A stretch of 5,562 nt of DNA from Candidatus Nomurabacteria bacterium RIFCSPLOWO2_01_FULL_36_10b (GCA_001785725.1 MFUQ01000014.1:14970-20531); one strand, 5' to 3'. Counted from the stretch's first letter, positions 1 to 5,521 are shown. The notes: generated from the sequence alone by a model not told the origin. Made by a program: numbers and translations.

Positions 1-178
1 AAAGCACCCCCTTTTCTATGGCGTACGATGGCAAAGGAAGTATGCCGTGACCGCTAACTCTTGCTTTTGGAAGCGCGCCAATCACATGAACCCAGCGAAT
101 TTCACCATCAAGTATGTGAAGTCCCAATACTCCTTCATTAACAGAAGATACCCGTGTTTGTGTAAACAAACTAAACAT
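1..178 (-). CDS. PilM-like type IV pilus assembly protein, N-terminal fragment (runs off window)
   Basis: This reading frame starts at an ATG at 178 and stays open to base 1, giving 59 codons; the rest lies outside the window. Residues 18-31 (LGLHILDGEIRWVH) followed by VSGHGILPLP (41-50) and YAIEKGVL (52-59) follow the N-terminal pattern of PilM, the actin-like cytoplasmic ATPase of type IV pilus systems. That pattern is a G-(I/L)-D-I-x-x-x-x-I-K strand, then a strand ending in a Gly, then LP followed by V/AIE-x-G. The usual Asp of the first phosphate-binding strand appears to be His21, so nucleotide binding may be altered or lost. An extended -10 box lies 6 bases before the ATG, which supports this start. 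The gene is divergent from the plus-strand gene at 201, with 22 bases between the starts. I am fairly sure it is coding. The PilM assignment is inference from a short fragment; another actin-like or pilus-associated protein is possible. Confidence 0.6.
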   Translation of the reverse strand, partial: MFSLFTQTRVSSVNEGVLGLHILDGEIRWVHVIGALPKARVSGHGILPLPSYAIEKGVL

Positions 179-184
179 ATCACT

Positions 185-193
185 AGTATATCA
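185..193 (-). promoter_or_regulatory. Extended -10 promoter of the PilM-like gene
   Basis: On the minus strand this reads TGATATACT, a TGn plus near-consensus -10 hexamer. It ends 6 bases before the ATG at 178, so transcription would begin at or next to the start codon and give a leaderless mRNA. No good -35 hexamer is visible. On the plus strand the overlapping TATATC (187-192) lies 8 bases before the ATG at 201, so the two divergent genes may share this small region. Confidence 0.45.
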
Positions 194-200
194 GAAAACA

Positions 201-1028
201 ATGTGGTACTGTACTTTGAAAATAACAATTCCTATGAAAACTAAAAAGTTTTACTACCTGAACGTGAAAAAAGTCGTGAGTTTTTTGAGAAACAAGTGCG
301 ACTACACACTTCTTCCGTTAGTGTATTCACTGGTAACAAAACCAGGGGTGCATAATGAAGGATTTGTCAAATCTTATTTGAAAATCGTAGATGCGCTCTG
401 GATTTTCAAAAGGATGTTCCTTCTTGGGGCCATCCTTCTGATTTCCGGCGCTGGTGTTGCACTTGCGTTTAATGTAAATGCAATAACAGCAGTACTGTGC
501 TCCACACTTGTATGGGCACTGTTGTACAAACCAGCAAGTGACTGGCTCGCTTGGCATACACTTTCTACGTTTTCCAAAAGAGCCAGAAATGTACAGAGGC
601 AGGAATTTGAAGAAATCTTAAAAAAAGAAATATTCAGAATTCTTGAGGTGGCAACGAGTAGGAGAATTAATATGATGTACTGGGAAGAAGAATTCTCAGA
701 CATTATTGAATTCGGTAAACGCCTAGCGACGTTACCCTATGATGTGATTCTACAACGCAAATCTCCGGATGCGTCGGTTGCAGAATTATTCTGGGGAATC
801 GTTATGAAAGAGCTTCCGCCAGTAAATACACGCGGGGTTGGCCCTATTGAAGACAGGATCAATGAGTGTATGAATGAATGGGAGCTTAACCAACCACTAT
901 TCTTAGAGTGCCTATCAAGCAATGCGTATCAAGATGTACGCAGACGCTTGGAACAAGCATCAAGGACTGTGGCAAAGGGTGGTGGCACCACAAAATTTCA
1001 GTTTGTCCGCTCGTGCGGGCACACATAA
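201..1028 (+). CDS. Unrecognised protein with two membrane segments and a helical soluble tail
   Basis: I do not recognise this 275-residue protein. Residues 1-70 are basic and mixed. Two adjacent hydrophobic stretches follow, at about 72-90 (starting MFLLGAILLISGAG) and 93-109 (starting NAITAVLCSTLVWALL), and they could form a membrane hairpin with both ends in the cytoplasm. Residues about 120-170 are rich in Glu, Lys and Arg and look helical. The rest is soluble and contains an aromatic-acidic patch near 159-165 (MYWEEEF). The tail is GGG-rich at 260-262 and ends in a Cys-Gly-His stretch. There is no signal peptide and no catalytic motif that I can identify. The start is uncertain: ATG 201 has TATATC 8 bases upstream, while ATG 234 (residue 12, starting MKTKKFYYL) is an equally plausible N-terminus. 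The gene stands alone on the plus strand and ends just before a strong hairpin terminator. Opposite-strand frames here are short and unlike proteins, so I favour this one as real. Confidence 0.7.
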   Translation: MWYCTLKITIPMKTKKFYYLNVKKVVSFLRNKCDYTLLPLVYSLVTKPGVHNEGFVKSYLKIVDALWIFKRMFLLGAILLISGAGVALAFNVNAITAVLCSTLVWALLYKPASDWLAWHTLSTFSKRARNVQRQEFEEILKKEIFRILEVATSRRINMMYWEEEFSDIIEFGKRLATLPYDVILQRKSPDASVAELFWGIVMKELPPVNTRGVGPIEDRINECMNEWELNQPLFLECLSSNAYQDVRRRLEQASRTVAKGGGTTKFQFVRSCGHT

Positions 1029-1043
1029 ATGTGAAAAAATGAG

Positions 1044-1070
1044 AAATCCCGCGCCTAGCGCGGGGTTTTC
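1044..1070. terminator. Bidirectional intrinsic terminator between convergent genes
   Basis: CCCGCGC (1048-1054) pairs perfectly with GCGCGGG (1058-1064) across a three-base CTA loop. The stem can be extended by a T-G wobble and A-T pairs into the flanking AAA (1044-1046) and TTT (1066-1068). On the plus strand it is followed by GTTTTCT and would end the unknown membrane-protein gene (stop at 1026-1028). On the minus strand it lies about 30 bases past the stop of the tRNA-binding gene (1097-1099) and is followed by a T-rich run (1034-1046). It therefore fits as a shared terminator for both units. Confidence 0.8.
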
Positions 1071-1096
1071 TAATGCAACATTTTATTCACTAATAA

Positions 1097-1474
1097 TTAA
1101 TGAATCTTACTCCCTGATACAACTTCTTTGTCTGGAATAAGAAAAACTAATGGATTATTCTCATCACTAAGAGCCATAAGCATTCCTTGACTCTCAACTC
1201 CCTTAATAATACGTGGTTCTAGATTAACAACATATAGCACTTGTTTGCCGACAAGCAACTCAATGTCAGAAATATATTCTCGTATTCCTGACACAATTTG
1301 CCGTACATGATATTCGCGCCCTTCTGTGTCAGTATGTATCATCGTTGCAATATCTGAACCAAAGTCAACGAGACATCTCAATAATTTATCTGAATCCGGC
1401 ACTATTTCAACATAACGTATTGTGCCAATACGCATATCTAATTTTTTGAAATCGTCATATGATATGTTTTCCAT
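1097..1474 (-). CDS. Stand-alone tRNA-binding OB-fold protein (MetRS C-terminal / beta-subunit type)
   Basis: This 125-residue protein matches the tRNA-binding domain found at the C-terminus of methionyl-tRNA synthetase, in CsaA-like proteins and in Arc1p/EMAPII relatives, which binds the tRNA outer corner non-specifically. The family landmarks are present: YDDFKKLDMRIG (6-17), SDKLLRCLVDFG (28-39), RQIVSGI (58-64), VVNLEPRIIKGVESQGMLMA (82-101) and IPDKEVVSGSKI (113-124). A short insertion sits between the last two of the first strands (about 41-55). The length fits a single domain and no synthetase catalytic part is attached, so it may act in trans with MetRS or as a general tRNA-binding or chaperone-like protein. 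An in-frame ATG at 1513 would add 13 residues, but those are encoded by a palindromic hairpin (1493-1511) and do not resemble the family, so I prefer 1474. It is the last gene of the minus-strand cluster, 57 bases after ruvX. The fold is secure; the exact partner is not. Confidence 0.88.
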   Translation of the reverse strand: MENISYDDFKKLDMRIGTIRYVEIVPDSDKLLRCLVDFGSDIATMIHTDTEGREYHVRQIVSGIREYISDIELLVGKQVLYVVNLEPRIIKGVESQGMLMALSDENNPLVFLIPDKEVVSGSKIH

Positions 1475-1492
1475 AAAGTACGGCTGTGTTGC

Positions 1493-1511
1493 GTTCCGCC
1501 GGAGGCGGAAC
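1493..1511. repeat. Perfect palindromic hairpin in the ruvX / tRNA-binding gene gap
   Basis: GTTCCGCC (1493-1500), a GGA loop (1501-1503) and GGCGGAAC (1504-1511) form an 8-base-pair perfect stem. It is much more GC-rich than its surroundings. No T-run follows on either strand, so it does not look like a terminator. It lies 19 bases upstream of the chosen ATG at 1474. It could be a REP-like intergenic palindrome, an mRNA processing or stability element, or a structure that affects translation of the downstream gene. Only one copy is present in this window. Confidence 0.6.
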
Positions 1512-1531
1512 ATTAGTAAATTTTGTAATTT

Positions 1532-1966
1532 CTATCTTACACTATCTAAATATCTCTGCAACATAATCGCCGCCGCTTGGTCATCTACAGGAATATTCAC
1601 TCCACCATGACGCGGGGCTTTTGACGCTTGGTCAGAACGTTGTCCCGACATCGCAACATGTGATTGTAAAACAGATGCTGTTGTACCAAATTCATTCATC
1701 CAATACATAGGAACCAATATTCGTTCCTTCAATGCTTTCGCAAAACGCCTAGCTGAAATCATGACAGGATTTTCATTTCTTGTTCCTGTTAGAGAATCTC
1801 CCATGACAATACAATCAATGTGCTCGTCTGAAACGAGTTTTATAATTGCTGATAGAGAATCTTCGTTATAAAGAATAATAGAATGTGGGAATGCTATAAC
1901 TCCAGAATCGTCGCTTGTCGCAACGCCGATTTTCTTTGTCCCATAATCAATTCCCAGGTATTTCAT
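1532..1966 (-). CDS. ruvX: RuvX/YqgF family Holliday junction resolvase / pre-16S rRNA nuclease
   Basis: The 144-residue protein has the RNase H-like fold signature of the YqgF/RuvX family, which acts in the cytoplasm in 16S rRNA 5'-end maturation and has been proposed as a Holliday junction resolvase. Residues 3-16 (YLGIDYGTKKIGVA) carry the first catalytic Asp (D7). IVMGDSLTG (53-61) is the second core strand, normally IVVGLP. MNEFGTTAS (90-98) corresponds to the usual DERLTT segment, with Glu92 kept but the preceding Asp replaced by Asn91. VDDQAAAIMLQRYL (127-140) supplies the third acidic residue, most likely D128. Length is normal for the family. The gene follows the cupin by 27 bases and precedes the tRNA-binding gene. 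There is no Shine-Dalgarno sequence, but a weak extended -10 box sits 6 bases before the ATG, so it may also have its own start of transcription. The family assignment is solid. Which of the two proposed roles applies cannot be read from sequence. Confidence 0.92.
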   Translation of the reverse strand: MKYLGIDYGTKKIGVATSDDSGVIAFPHSIILYNEDSLSAIIKLVSDEHIDCIVMGDSLTGTRNENPVMISARRFAKALKERILVPMYWMNEFGTTASVLQSHVAMSGQRSDQASKAPRHGGVNIPVDDQAAAIMLQRYLDSVR

Positions 1967-1972
1967 ATTGTT

Positions 1973-1981
1973 ATATTAGCA
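1973..1981 (-). promoter_or_regulatory. Possible internal extended -10 promoter of ruvX
   Basis: The minus strand reads TGCTAATAT, a TGn followed by a hexamer with 4 of 6 matches to TATAAT. Six bases then separate it from the ATG at 1966, the spacing expected for a leaderless transcript. The surroundings are AT-rich and the gap to the cupin gene is only 27 bases, so a chance match within an operon is quite possible. Confidence 0.25.
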
Positions 1982-1993
1982 TATAGCAGTTTA

Positions 1994-2398
1994 CTACTCC
2001 GTCGTACTACCATCAAACTCCTCTTCGCTAGCAAGCGCATCAGCTTTTGTTTTATGTATAATTCCGTCTCTGTGATGAGCCGGTGAATACATTGTATAGA
2101 ATTTGAGCGAATTGCTGGAAGACGTATTAATGACATTATGTTGAGCGCCTGATGGCACAATTATTACATCACCATCGCTAACATTATATTCAGTATGATT
2201 GATAATAACTTTTCCTTCACCCTTTTCAAAACGAAAAAATTGGTCAGATTTATTATGTGTTTCAAGACCAATTTCTTCTGAAGGCAATAATGACATAAGA
2301 ACCAACTGACTATGATTGCCAGTATACAAAACCTTACGAAAATTTTCGTTATCTAAAGTAAGAGATTCTATGTTGCTCTTATATCCGTGTGTAGACAT
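1994..2398 (-). CDS. Single-domain cupin protein
   Basis: This 134-residue protein is a small beta-barrel cupin, probably cytoplasmic. Cupin motif 2 is perfect: G76-x5-P82-x-G84-x2-H87-x3-N91 (GDVIIVPSGAQHN). Motif 1 is partial: G44-x3-H48-x4-Q53-x6-G60. It has only one of the two usual histidines, and Gln53 stands where Glu is normal, so a metal site would be built from H48, Q53 and H87 or may be weakened. The tail YTMYSPAHHRDGIIHKTKAD (101-120) followed by EEEFDG is a pattern I associate with a family of uncharacterised cupins in Patescibacteria and other bacteria. That link is recall, not a search. The substrate is unknown, and sugar epimerase-type or dioxygenase activity cannot be claimed. 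The start at 2398 is the first Met and gives the N-terminus expected for such proteins. It lies 24 bases after the tiny Lys-rich gene and 27 before ruvX, probably in one operon. Confidence 0.88.
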   Translation of the reverse strand: MSTHGYKSNIESLTLDNENFRKVLYTGNHSQLVLMSLLPSEEIGLETHNKSDQFFRFEKGEGKVIINHTEYNVSDGDVIIVPSGAQHNVINTSSSNSLKFYTMYSPAHHRDGIIHKTKADALASEEEFDGSTTE

Positions 2399-2422
2399 AT
2401 ATTTTAAGAAGAGTGGTCTCTA

Positions 2423-2488
2423 CTATTTTGCGACAACCTTCTTTGGTTTCTTCGCCTCTTTTCTATCTCTGTGATTTCCTTTGGCCAT
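2423..2488 (-). CDS. Tiny Lys/Arg-rich protein of 21 residues
   Basis: An ATG at 2488 opens a 21-codon frame ending in TAG at 2423-2425. The product begins MAKGNHRDRKEAKK and has a KPKK segment near the end. Nine of its 21 residues are Lys and two more are Arg, and it has no hydrophobic core, so it is probably unstructured and nucleic-acid or ribosome associated if anything. I recall similar very short MA(K/S/R)GN...KKPKK proteins annotated as hypothetical in many small bacterial genomes, which makes it more credible than a random frame of this length, but I could not search. It is 24 bases upstream of the cupin on the same strand and may be the first gene of that operon. A TATAAA box lies 5 bases before its ATG, and a better-spaced promoter lies at 2540-2568. 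Function is unknown. Confidence 0.6.
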   Translation of the reverse strand: MAKGNHRDRKEAKKPKKVVAK

Positions 2489-2539
2489 AAAATTTTATAA
2501 ACGCGAGTTTAAAATTAAATTAATAATATATTTATTTAT

Positions 2540-2568
2540 ATTTTACTATTGTTTAGTTTTAAAAGCAA
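2540..2568 (-). promoter_or_regulatory. Possible promoter of the Lys-rich / cupin / ruvX cluster
   Basis: On the minus strand TTGCTT (2563-2568) is followed after exactly 17 bases by TAAAAT (2540-2545), a plausible housekeeping-sigma promoter. Transcription would start near 2533, leaving a leader of about 45 bases before the ATG at 2488. The 114-base gap it occupies (2489-2602), between the ATPase stop and the tiny gene, is very AT-rich. No terminator hairpin is visible there, so read-through from the ATPase gene is an alternative. Confidence 0.35.
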
Positions 2569-2602
2569 CTTGTTGTAATAAAATTATATCTTTTACGCAA
2601 AT

Positions 2603-5302
2603 TTAAGGAATTGTTGCAAATTCTAAAGACATTTTTTTTGACATCTTTCTTCTGATAAAAAATTTTCTAATTTCTTCTAAAATAATAATGCTGACTGCAA
2701 CCGATGTGGCGAATACCCAATCTGAAAAATTAAGCGGGACAGTATGAAGAATTTTTTGTAAAAATGGAGTATAGATGGCTAATAATTGAAGAGTAATAAC
2801 TATTATTGTTGCTCCAACTAAATATAAATTCTTAAATGGATTTATGGAGAAAAGGGATATTTTTTCGTTTTTACAATTCCAAACATTAAACCATTGAAAA
2901 ATTGCCAATGTGGTCATAGACATCGTTATAGCTTTTCCTATACCACTGTCTAAATATTCTGAAAAAATAAATAAAGTTCCTATGGCAATAATTATTCCCA
3001 TAAATATCATTCTTTGAACAGAGAACCAGTCAAGAATATATTTGGAGTGCTTCATACGATGCTTTAATAAACCCTCCTCTTTTGGCTCCATCGCTAGTGA
3101 CACATCTAAAAATCCATCAGTCACAAAATTCAACCAAATAATCTGAGCTGGAAGAATAAGTAATGGAAAACCTAGAAGTATTGACCCAATAATTGCTAAG
3201 ACCTCGCCAATGCTTGTGGAAAAAAGATAAAGAACAACTTTTTTTATTGTTTTATAAATACTTCGACCCTCTTCCACGGCTGAAATTATATTTCCAAAAT
3301 TGTCATCTAAGAGAACGATATCTGAAGCTTCTTTAGCAACCTCCGTTCCAATATTGCCCATTGCTACACCTAAATCAGCCACCGCCAGAGATGGCGCATC
3401 ATTAACTCCATCACCAGTCATCGCCACGATATCACCTCTCTTTTTAAAAAGTTCTATTATTTTCATTTTATGAACTGGCTCCACTCGAGCAAAAACACTA
3501 ACTTTATTAAAACGATTCATTAATTCAGAATCGGATAATTTTCCCAATTCTTCCCCTGTAATTATTCCGTCTTCTTCGTGTAAAATCCCAGCTTCAATCG
3601 CAACGGCGCTAGCAGTAACCTTATGATCCCCGGTAATCATTATCACCCGAATCCCGGCAGAATTCGCTTTTTTTATGGCCTCACGTGCTTCTTCTCTTAG
3701 TGGGTCTTTTAATCCAAAAAATCCTACAAAAGTTAGATGCGATAAATTACTAGTACTGACGGAAGCTCCACTACTTGGATCAATAGCCAAACCAAGTATA
3801 CGATAACCGTTTTTAGACATTTTTAAAAATACATTTTCTATTTCTTCTTTTTCTTGCTCGGATAATTTTTCAGATTTTTGTTTTCTCCAGACCCTATCAC
3901 ACAAACCAAGAATCTTTTCTGGCGCGCCAACGGCTGTTAAAAAATTTTTACCTTCAAATTTATAAATATTTAGGTGATATTTCGTCAAATAGTCAAAAGG
4001 GATTTCAAATATCTTTTCGGTTTCACCTATCAAATTTTTAAATCCAATTTTTTGCGAAAAAACTCCCATCGCCGCTTCGGTTGGATCGCCAGAAACTTTC
4101 CATTTTTTTGATTCTTCTAAATAAATCGCTTTAGCATTGGCGCAAAATCCAGCAACTCTACCTGCCATCAAAAGATCGGGGTGGTTAAGTGGATTAATAA
4201 CAGAACCATCTAGTGAGATGTCACCCTTCGCTTCATAACCACAACCTTCCACAGAATACATCTTGCCATCTACATACACTTTTTCTAAAACCATTTCATT
4301 TTTTGTTAAAGTACCTGTTTTGTCTACTGCAATTATATTCGCTTGACCGAGTGCCTCTACCGCTTGCAATTTTTTTACCAAAACATTTTTTTTAGTCATT
4401 CTCCAAACTCCCGAGGCCAAAACAAGAGTCATAACGATGGGCAATCCTTCTGGTATTACAGAGACCGCCATTGAAACAACGGTTGCAAACATTTGTCTAA
4501 CATCTTCACCTAGAGCAATTCCTAAAAAAAATACAAGGAAACCGATAAAAACAACGGTACCGATAATAAGTTTAGAAAGATTAGCAATGTTTTTTCGAAG
4601 CGGAACATCATCGTTAATAGAAACAATGGCTTTTGAAATTTTTCCTATTTCGGTTGATATTCCAGTAGCAACAACAACACCGTGAGCATTTCCGCTTGCG
4701 ATATTTGTGCCCCTAAAAACCATATTTCTTCTGTCTGGTACTGTGGTGTTTTTATTTAATATTTTATTAACAATTTTTTCTACTGAAGTTGATTCTCCAG
4801 TTAAACTAGATTCATTTACTCTTAAAGAGTGCACGGCAATCAATCTTATATCGGCTGGAACTTTTTCGCCTTCTTGTAAAACTAAAATGTCGCCCAAAAC
4901 AACTTCTTTGTCTGGAATAATTAACGTTTTACCTCCGCGTAAAACTGTTGCTGATCCTTCAACAAAATTTTTAAGCGCCTTCAGAGTATTCTGCGCCCGG
5001 CCTTCTTGAATAGTTCCAACAACAGCATTAAAAATAAGAACAAATAAAATAATAAGTCCATCGGCTGTCTCTCCCATAAAAAGAACCGTAATTGAAGCTA
5101 GGATTAAAATTAAAATTAATGGACTTAAAAAGTGTGAGAAGAAAATATAAAAAAGACCGTGAACTTTTTCTTCTGGAAGGATGTTTAGACCATAAGTCAA
5201 AAGCCGAGCATGAGCTTCTTTTTCTGAAAGTCCAGACTCGGTTGATTGTATTTGTTTAAAAACTTCCGGTATGGGAATAGCATGCCAATTTGTTTCTTTC
5301 AT
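2603..5302 (-). CDS. P-type cation-transporting ATPase, Ca2+ (P2A) type
   Basis: This complete 899-residue membrane pump probably exports Ca2+ (possibly Mn2+) using ATP. The N-terminal cation-ATPase domain is at about 5-75. Membrane segments M1-M2 are at about 50-100. The actuator loop carries LTGES (167-171). M3 and M4 follow, with PEGLP (284-288). The phosphorylation motif is DKTGTLT, with Asp327 phosphorylated. The nucleotide domain has DPTEAA (407-412) and GAPE (459-462). The hinge has DPLR (533-536), MITGDH (555-560) and TGDGVNDAP (629-637), and M5-M10 run from about 686 to 880. Compared with SERCA, the site II residues are kept (E285 in M4, N725 and D729 in M6). In site I the M5 Glu (E700) is kept, but the M5 Asn is Ser697 and the M8 Glu is Gln803. 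This suggests a single-ion pump as in PMR1 and LMCA1, by inference. The start is supported by an extended -10 box just upstream. The gene is by eye more AT-rich than the left half of the window. Confidence 0.95.
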   Translation of the reverse strand: MKETNWHAIPIPEVFKQIQSTESGLSEKEAHARLLTYGLNILPEEKVHGLFYIFFSHFLSPLILILILASITVLFMGETADGLIILFVLIFNAVVGTIQEGRAQNTLKALKNFVEGSATVLRGGKTLIIPDKEVVLGDILVLQEGEKVPADIRLIAVHSLRVNESSLTGESTSVEKIVNKILNKNTTVPDRRNMVFRGTNIASGNAHGVVVATGISTEIGKISKAIVSINDDVPLRKNIANLSKLIIGTVVFIGFLVFFLGIALGEDVRQMFATVVSMAVSVIPEGLPIVMTLVLASGVWRMTKKNVLVKKLQAVEALGQANIIAVDKTGTLTKNEMVLEKVYVDGKMYSVEGCGYEAKGDISLDGSVINPLNHPDLLMAGRVAGFCANAKAIYLEESKKWKVSGDPTEAAMGVFSQKIGFKNLIGETEKIFEIPFDYLTKYHLNIYKFEGKNFLTAVGAPEKILGLCDRVWRKQKSEKLSEQEKEEIENVFLKMSKNGYRILGLAIDPSSGASVSTSNLSHLTFVGFFGLKDPLREEAREAIKKANSAGIRVIMITGDHKVTASAVAIEAGILHEEDGIITGEELGKLSDSELMNRFNKVSVFARVEPVHKMKIIELFKKRGDIVAMTGDGVNDAPSLAVADLGVAMGNIGTEVAKEASDIVLLDDNFGNIISAVEEGRSIYKTIKKVVLYLFSTSIGEVLAIIGSILLGFPLLILPAQIIWLNFVTDGFLDVSLAMEPKEEGLLKHRMKHSKYILDWFSVQRMIFMGIIIAIGTLFIFSEYLDSGIGKAITMSMTTLAIFQWFNVWNCKNEKISLFSINPFKNLYLVGATIIVITLQLLAIYTPFLQKILHTVPLNFSDWVFATSVAVSIIILEEIRKFFIRRKMSKKMSLEFATIP

Positions 5303-5310
5303 TAATTGAA

Positions 5311-5319
5311 ATTATATCA
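5311..5319 (-). promoter_or_regulatory. Extended -10 promoter of the P-type ATPase gene
   Basis: The minus strand reads TGATATAAT, a TGn plus a perfect consensus -10 hexamer, ending 8 bases before the ATG at 5302. Transcription would start within a few bases of the start codon, so the mRNA would be leaderless or nearly so, which fits the lack of a Shine-Dalgarno sequence. No clear -35 hexamer is found at 17 or 18 bases upstream, as is common for extended -10 promoters. Confidence 0.55.
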
Positions 5320-5441
5320 GATTTTAATTATTAATTCAGATTTTTCAATTTTGGCTGTGGGTCTTGAACAAAATTAGAACCGTCCTTATGGCTAATTCTA
5401 TTAGTAAATTCGAGATTGTGAATAGTTGGTAGGGGATTTTG

Positions 5442-5470
5442 AAAAAATTGAAACCTCCCTTGTGAGGAGG
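5442..5470 (-). terminator. Intrinsic terminator on the minus strand
   Basis: On the minus strand CCTCC and GGAGG (5466-5470 with 5454-5458) form a five-base-pair GC stem around a seven-base loop. G-T wobble and A-T pairs can extend it by about three more. It is followed directly by TTTCAATTTTTT (5453-5442). It would end a transcript coming from beyond position 5562 or one starting at the promoter-like element at 5522-5551. Confidence 0.55.
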
Positions 5471-5515
5471 CCTCTTGACAGGTACCCCATTCTTAAGACA
5501 AGTATTCCAGTAATT
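5442..5515 (-). ncRNA. Candidate small RNA or attenuated leader
   Basis: A promoter-like element (5522-5551) and a terminator hairpin (5442-5470) on the minus strand enclose about 74 bases with no convincing coding frame. If both signals work, the product is a short terminated RNA or an attenuator leader for the ATPase gene, whose own -10 box is about 125 bases further on. The segment contains GGGGTACC just before the terminator, loosely like a T-box motif, but no stem I or specifier region can be seen before the window ends. This is an inference from signals only. Confidence 0.22.
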
Positions 5516-5521
5516 AATGTA

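Noticed and set aside
47..244. 65-codon plus-strand frame
   Set aside because: It overlaps the PilM-like frame on the opposite strand, which has a recognisable N-terminal pattern and a well-placed promoter box; the plus-strand peptide looks like no known protein.
1475..1513. Upstream ATG of the tRNA-binding gene at 1513
   Set aside because: The 13 extra residues come from the palindromic hairpin, do not belong to the family fold, and have no better start signals than ATG 1474.
2489..2602. Terminator for the ATPase gene in the AT-rich gap
   Set aside because: No stem with a following T-run can be found on the minus strand here; only AT-rich sequence and a possible promoter are seen.
4437..5009. 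Plus-strand frames of 82 and 100 codons opposite the ATPase
   Set aside because: They are shadows of a strongly conserved ATPase reading frame on the minus strand.
5355..5375. tRNA T-arm-like GTTCAAGAC on the minus strand
   Set aside because: The matching T-stem is absent and no acceptor, D or anticodon arms can be formed around it.
5401..5490. 29-codon minus-strand frame starting MGYLSRG
   Set aside because: It runs through the terminator hairpin and T-tract, has no ribosome binding site, and a second frame is open across the same bases, so openness is not evidence of coding.
5328..5496. Start-less minus-strand frame ending KLKNLN before the ATPase
   Set aside because: It opens right after a stop with no usable start codon and also crosses the terminator hairpin. 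It could be a gene remnant, but nothing in it is recognisable.
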